Program-made: the position numbers and the translations under genes | The notes under the pieces: generated by a model | The model's input: only the letters and a program-made list of their open reading frames with translations | What the model was told of the DNA's origin: nothing | The model's database searches: none | In this document: in pieces, positions 59,242 to 64,000 of the stretch | Layout: each line of letters opens with the position of its first letter | Numbering within the stretch: position 1 is the stretch's first letter | Assembly (NCBI GenBank): GCA_026545225.1 | Contig: CM048846.1 | Span: 20,830,001-20,894,000 of the forward strand | DNA: 64,000 nucleotides | Reading direction: 5' to 3' | Source of the DNA: Cornus controversa | Taxonomy: Eukaryota > Streptophyta > Magnoliopsida > Cornales > Cornaceae

Positions 59242-60434
59242 ACTCTGATCTAGTCTCTCCCTATTGTTCAACTTTGACAACCATATCAAATAATAGAAAC
59301 ATGGGGTCCAAGTTGACGTGTGTTGTAACGTTGTTATGTTAATTTAAAAAAATAAAATCACATTTAACATAGGTTGATTATACCCGTACAGAATATCTTT
59401 ATTTCATAAAAATAATTCTAGCTTCTAAAATTCGGACGTACATTTGAAATACTAAATAATTAAGCAATATAATCTCTACAATGGAAAACCCTAATTGATA
59501 TGCAAAGTTAAGTTGTCCTTGTCTATTTCTTAAAGAAAAGGCAATGCAAAACTTATCCTTCTTTGCCAGCTAATTCCTAACATCTCTATCCTTTAAGCAA
59601 AGCTAACAACAAAGCTTGGCTTTGTCCTTTTAGCGAAGCTAACAACAAAGCTTGGCTGAGTGTTGGCCACGTATTCGTGTGTTGTTGCCTCTGTTTGGAC
59701 ATGAGAGAAAAATATCATAAAATTTACAAAATAAAAAAATGTACCAACTTCAATATTTACATATATTGTACACTTATCATGAAGTGTAAAATGTGGAGCC
59801 ATGGAAGTAATTTGTTCTGTATATGAGATTTGTGATCAAATTTAAACATGCAAAGAGTAACCTCATCCTTGCAGAACTGCTCTTTAAAAGGGGCAGTATA
59901 TACCATCATATGTGCATAATTGTGGATAACTAACAGTTATAGCTTAAAACCATTACCAGGCTAACCTACACTCCTAGAGTCTGATTGGCATTGAACCTTT
60001 GTGTTTTGCCCCAAGCCCAGGTCAAGGATTGAGCTGAGCTCTGGTACAGAGAGAATAATTGCTATAACAAGTCACAAAATGTCTTCAAAGAGCAAATTGA
60101 TAGTAAATCATACAGTACATTATGCACAAAGGTGACATAGAAGGTTCATTTCATCCAAAAACTACATACATTGACAAAGCAAATCCAACAATAGAAATAA
60201 CAAGAAGATATCAAAGGAAAGTAAATGCATTGGAAGAACATTTGCAGTGACAGCTAATCCATTACTAGAATTTAAGCAAAAGGAACAGAAACATTTTTGC
60301 ATGAATTCCATTCACAAGGGCAGTGAACAAGAGACAATAAGATTAACTTCAAAGAAAGTAAGAACATAAATAAACTACAACAAAGACAACTTAAACAGAA
60401 GAGGAGTTTTTCATTCCAACCCTTGTTCAGGTCA

Positions 60435-62066
60435 TCATAAGTTACCATTGGAACTGCTATTACTGTTTGACCACTTCCCAAAAGTGCAAGCCACGAGAAT
60501 CCTACCTCCAAAAAGGCCAAACTTCGACTTGGAGGAGGAAGGCCGGCCATTGCTGCTTGATGGGGCATCAGCAGCAGCACCACCACCACCATTTAATTGG
60601 CTCACCATTGATGGAAACTCTATACCATCTTCTTGAGCTCCAACATCACTTGCACTCGCATAAGCTTCAGCTTCAGCTTCAATCTCATCAACATCCAAAT
60701 TGACCGCCAACGACCCCCTCTTCGCCTTCAACCAATCTGCAACTTCCCTAGTCACTCCCCTGCACTTCTTAACCTTAATTTTTACCAAATTCGGGCAGCC
60801 CCAAGCAAATGCCTCAATCCCTTGATCAGATACAGGGCACCCCTTGATACAGAGCTTCTTCAATGCTGCACATTTCGCAGCAATACACGAAATCTCTGCA
60901 TCACCAATCGTCTCACTACCGCAGAGAGCTAAGCGTTCCAATTTCTTACAATGGGTGACAATTGCTTCGATACTTGTGGAATTAGGATTAACCCCAATAA
61001 GAACCAGTTCTTGAATGTTACCGGAATGCTTAGCAATCGCATTTAGGCCTTCATTTCCAATCCGATTCGTCCTCCAACCATCAATGTGGAGCTTCCTCAG
61101 TAGCTTACAGTGTTCAGCAATGGTCACAATCCCATTATCGGTGCACTCTGGAGTCTTGACAAGATGCAAAATCTCTAGGTCTGAAAAATTCGATATCGCC
61201 TGAAGACCAATGTCGCTAATTTGAAGCCTCTCCAAATGAATTTCAACCAAAACACTCTTCCGATTCGCAACCATTTCCAAAACTCTATCCCAATCGCCCA
61301 AGCAACGCAACAGTTTTAGGGATTTCAGATTCTTTGATCCAATAATAAGCGGTCCAAAGGACTGTCCATTGTAGAGCTCCTTCAAGCATATAGTTTTCAG
61401 CGACGAAGCAGCTGCGCCAGGTCCGATCGGCTCGCCTAGTTCGTTGATGCCTCGGAGGCGCTTGACGGAGAGCTCTTCGAGAGACGAGCAGTGATCGAGC
61501 AATGCGTTCATGCCTTTGGCCCCAAACAAGGAAGACCCACATGAGAATTTCTTCAAACACTTGCAGTTCGTCGCAAAAACGGCCATTCCCAGATCGGTGA
61601 GCTCGCGACAGCTGCGAAGCTTGAGGCGCGTGAGGTTAGGGCACCGGAGGGAGATCAGAATCAGAGCGTCGTCGTCTAAGCTGACGGATCGACGGTCGCA
61701 TCGGAGAGCGAGCTTCGTTACGGAGTCGAATCGAGAGAAGAGGGAAGGAATCGAAGGGAGTAGTTCGGAGTTGGCGTTGAGAGCGAGACGGTGGCGGCTC
61801 TGACCCTCCACGCGCAGCCACCGCCGGCAGACGAGAGAGCACTCGCGGCGGTCGCCGGAGCTGAGGGACTGGAAAATGCAGCCCAAACACTCGTCGGGAA
61901 GTTCGGAAATGTAGTCCCGATCTTCCACAGTGTTTTCCGGGAGCTCCGTACTGCTTTCCTTTGAGTGCGCCAGTGACAGAATCTCCGATCGAGCGGTGGT
62001 GGGATTGGTTTGACGGTGGGTTATCGGCGGCGAGAGACCGTAGGTGGAGGAGGAGGATTGACCCAT
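60435..62066 (-). CDS. F-box/LRR protein, VFB/SKIP2 type
   Basis: This is an intact intronless ORF of 543 residues. An F-box lies at about residues 52-92 (ISELPDECLGCIFQSLSSGD, ECSLVCRRWLRVE). It would bind ASK1/SKP1 in an SCF ubiquitin ligase. Leucine-rich repeats from about 100 to 440 have the AMN1/FBL pattern (LRCPNLTRLKLRSCRELTD, LEILHLVKTPECTDNGIVTI, LKKLCIKGCPVSDQGIEAF, LVKIKVKKCRGVT) and would bind substrates. A low-complexity tail (Ala/Glu, then Gly and Ser runs) ends in SKSKFGLFGGRILVACTFGK. Length, architecture and intronless structure match Arabidopsis VFB1-4 (SKIP2 is VFB2), which regulate auxin-related growth and lateral roots. The particular member is not resolved. ATG 62066 is the only in-frame Met before the conserved MGQSSSS-type start. 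Confidence 0.94.
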   Translation of the reverse strand: MGQSSSSTYGLSPPITHRQTNPTTARSEILSLAHSKESSTELPENTVEDRDYISELPDECLGCIFQSLSSGDRRECSLVCRRWLRVEGQSRHRLALNANSELLPSIPSLFSRFDSVTKLALRCDRRSVSLDDDALILISLRCPNLTRLKLRSCRELTDLGMAVFATNCKCLKKFSCGSSLFGAKGMNALLDHCSSLEELSVKRLRGINELGEPIGPGAAASSLKTICLKELYNGQSFGPLIIGSKNLKSLKLLRCLGDWDRVLEMVANRKSVLVEIHLERLQISDIGLQAISNFSDLEILHLVKTPECTDNGIVTIAEHCKLLRKLHIDGWRTNRIGNEGLNAIAKHSGNIQELVLIGVNPNSTSIEAIVTHCKKLERLALCGSETIGDAEISCIAAKCAALKKLCIKGCPVSDQGIEAFAWGCPNLVKIKVKKCRGVTREVADWLKAKRGSLAVNLDVDEIEAEAEAYASASDVGAQEDGIEFPSMVSQLNGGGGAAADAPSSSNGRPSSSKSKFGLFGGRILVACTFGKWSNSNSSSNGNL

Positions 62067-64000
62067 CTAAATGTTACTTATAACTTCGGAGTTATGGGTG
62101 GTGAATGGTGGTGGCGGTGGATTTGGGTGTGATTTTGGTTTTTGGGTTTGCTGATTTGAGATTTGAAATTTAAGAAATGAGAGTTGAATTGGCCCGTCAA
62201 AAGGGGTAAGCGTCCTCGTCGCAACCGCCACGACCGACGAAACCAGCTCTTTTTGTTTTGTAAACTGTGATTTTTGTCGCCTAATCTTAAATGGTGGCAT
62301 CGACTACGGCCATGGAACAGAAAACCTATTCAATGTCTAAGAATATGAGGTCGTCGCTTGAGATTGGAGTCCACTTTTTGGTGCGTATATTTTACAGTAT
62401 ATTTTATCAAAATAATAAATTTTTTTTTTTTTTTTTGGGGGCCATCTCTTGAAACGCTGTAAAACATTAAAACCATGAGAAATTATTAAAAATTATTATA
62501 TCGCACTACATGGTCGGCCAATCACAGAAAGACATAAAGCTCAAATATGTCAATTTTTTTCTAAACAATTTTTATTATGTCTTTTGGATTCAAACCATGT
62601 AATCACGAGCCATATAATAATTTTTCGTAAAATCATACAAATGTTTTTATTCGTTAAAAACTTTTGTGTTGTATATAATGGTATTTTTCTTGTTTTTGTT
62701 TTTTAAACCATATTTATACTTTGTTGTGACTTCGTCGTTAACAATACGTTACGTTAGAATTGTTTTCATTCAAATCTCAACTATATAATCTCCTAAAAAA
62801 ATTAAAAGTGTTGTATTTGTGTCAGATACTTTGAGATACGATAGTCCATGAACATGTGTCCATAATTTAAAAGTATTTTTTTATTAATTCAAACACTTCA
62901 CCAACACTTAAGCACACTTAATACATATAGTTCAAATTGTACAAACATCTTTTTCTTTTAAGAGAAATTTGATACTGTTATATGTTATAATATGTAATGA
63001 CACTTCTCATATATAATAAAACTATAATTATAATGACAGTGAGAAAGTGATAACATATATAATATTAGAATATTCATATAACTCTCTTTCTTAAATTATG
63101 TAACACGTTCGTCTTGTTTAATAAAATATAGAATAAAATACACTGAACTTTTTTTATGATTTGCTCTAATTACAAATATGTTATTTTTGTAAAAAATTTA
63201 TCACTCACATCCCTCTTGTCTAAATATTGACCAAAACGTCTTGCAATCCATTGAAATAGTAAAGAAAAATTATTTTTAAATATTGACTAAAATGTCCTAC
63301 AATCTATTTTATAAAATAAAAAATTTAAAAGTAGAAAGAAAAAGTTGGGGGCTTAGGTACTTTATCAAAAGTAACGTGAAAGAAAAAGTTGAATGTTGTG
63401 AAACTTTATAATCAACGTTCAAACCTTCCTAGCGTTCCAACGCGTTGAATTGTATAAAAATCGAATCTGGCTTCATCAATTGCGGGACAAATGGATTCCA
63501 CAATCGGACTTTGTCTAATAAATAACTGTAGCACTTTGATTCTTTTAACTTTTTACTAAATTAAATCACACCGGACTTTTTACCAGATTGTCACGGGTCG
63601 TCTCTCTTTTTCCATTTTACTTTCTACAAAAAAAAAAAAAAAATTAATAAATAAAATAAATAAAATCTAAAGTTAAGCCCTCACAGTGTTGTATCTCGTG
63701 AAAATCATTAGTCAGAAGGGTTACAATCAAGCATAGTCAACAAAAATATCTGACTTTTCAGTTCAATCATGCTTAATATCAAACTCGATTTAAATGCAAA
63801 TATAAATGTTTAAGGCGAAAACATCTAACTCCTTTAATTAATCTCAATTTCAAACTCTAACGAAATTTTTTTTTTTTTTAATGCTGACAAAAAACTCTCA
63901 CAATTCTCTTGAAAAAATTGGAATCTTCTACTTTTGATCACTTCTCTAGCACACAGTGGATAAAGTTTAAAATAGTAATCTTTGACCCGTTGACCCGTTA
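62067..64000. other. Upstream region of the F-box gene and intergenic DNA
   Basis: 62067-62330 is probably 5' UTR and promoter: on the minus strand it is CT-rich, with a run of CCACC and AAACC-type motifs. From 62330 on it is AT-rich with no gene visible. GTGTCAGATAC / ACATGTGTCC motifs at 62820-62850 recall the GTGTCC-type repeats. Long T or A runs lie at 62418, 63630 and 63869. Confidence 0.6.

Larger units (their letters stand above)
57686..60434. other. Intergenic with solo LTR and microsatellites
   Basis: I see no convincing gene. A minus-strand ORF at 57952-58197 (81 codons) has ordinary composition (SIHTEYSTGTPTTSDY) but matches no family I know. (TA)n tracts lie at 58985-59026 and 59205-59239. 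A short duplicated GCGAAGCTAACAACAAAGCT block lies near 59594-59655. 59900-60434 probably contains the 3' UTR of the F-box gene. Confidence 0.6.

Noticed and set aside
61510..61803. ORFs opposite the F-box gene
   Set aside because: They are shadows of the LRR coding sequence and show no family match.

Overview
The window is nuclear DNA from a flowering plant, most likely a eudicot. It is AT-rich and has long introns with GT/AG borders, many (TA)n microsatellites, plant-specific families (DUF247, an RD21-type cysteine protease, a VFB/SKIP2-type F-box protein, a plant class-2 PTEN) and plant transposon lineages (Tat-type Ty3/gypsy, hAT, TRIM). I cannot name the species. There are no rRNA genes, tRNA genes or CRISPR arrays that I can support.

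Layout. 1-1033 is the 3' end of a papain-like cysteine protease gene (+ strand), with a SINE-like repeat in the preceding intron. About 1470-12600 is a large tandem segmental duplication. Each half carries one intact single-exon DUF247 gene (4253-5836 and 10359-11960) with its own homologous upstream and downstream DNA. The halves differ by insertions, a small inversion and a polyglutamine expansion. 13419-17894 (- strand) is a three-coding-exon RER1 gene with a 3.7 kb repeat-filled intron. 17895-24332 is intergenic and holds a 307-bp tandem duplication and a complete 249-bp TRIM retroelement with a perfect target-site duplication. 24333-33205 (+) is a complete 12-exon PTEN2-type phosphatase gene, with a foldback MITE in intron 3 and a LINE-like tail in intron 8. 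33206-39645 is repeat-rich and contains a broken F-box-associated (FBA) pseudogene. 39654-43857 is a degenerate hAT transposon with an 8-bp target-site duplication and an internal 41-bp minisatellite. A 71-bp x 9 tandem array follows it at once. 48103-57685 is a complete but inactivated Tat-lineage LTR retrotransposon with 347-bp LTRs and an ATATA target-site duplication. It holds gag, pol, a 91-bp tandem repeat, and an antisense gene whose four exons join in consistent phases. 58204-58530 is a related solo LTR in reverse orientation, also with a perfect target-site duplication. 60435-62066 (-) is an intact VFB/SKIP2-type F-box/LRR gene.

The host genes are unrelated housekeeping or signalling genes and show no operon-like logic: ER retrieval (RER1), phosphoinositide/phosphoprotein phosphatase (PTEN2), SCF ubiquitin ligase adaptor (VFB), vacuolar or secreted proteolysis (cysteine protease) and plant membrane proteins of unknown function (DUF247). 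The most interesting structure is the spliced antisense gene inside the LTR retrotransposon, with its own TATA-like box facing away from the element's sense genes. The cleanest new mobile-element calls are the TRIM, the hAT element, the foldback MITE and the solo LTR, because boundaries and target-site duplications can be read directly.
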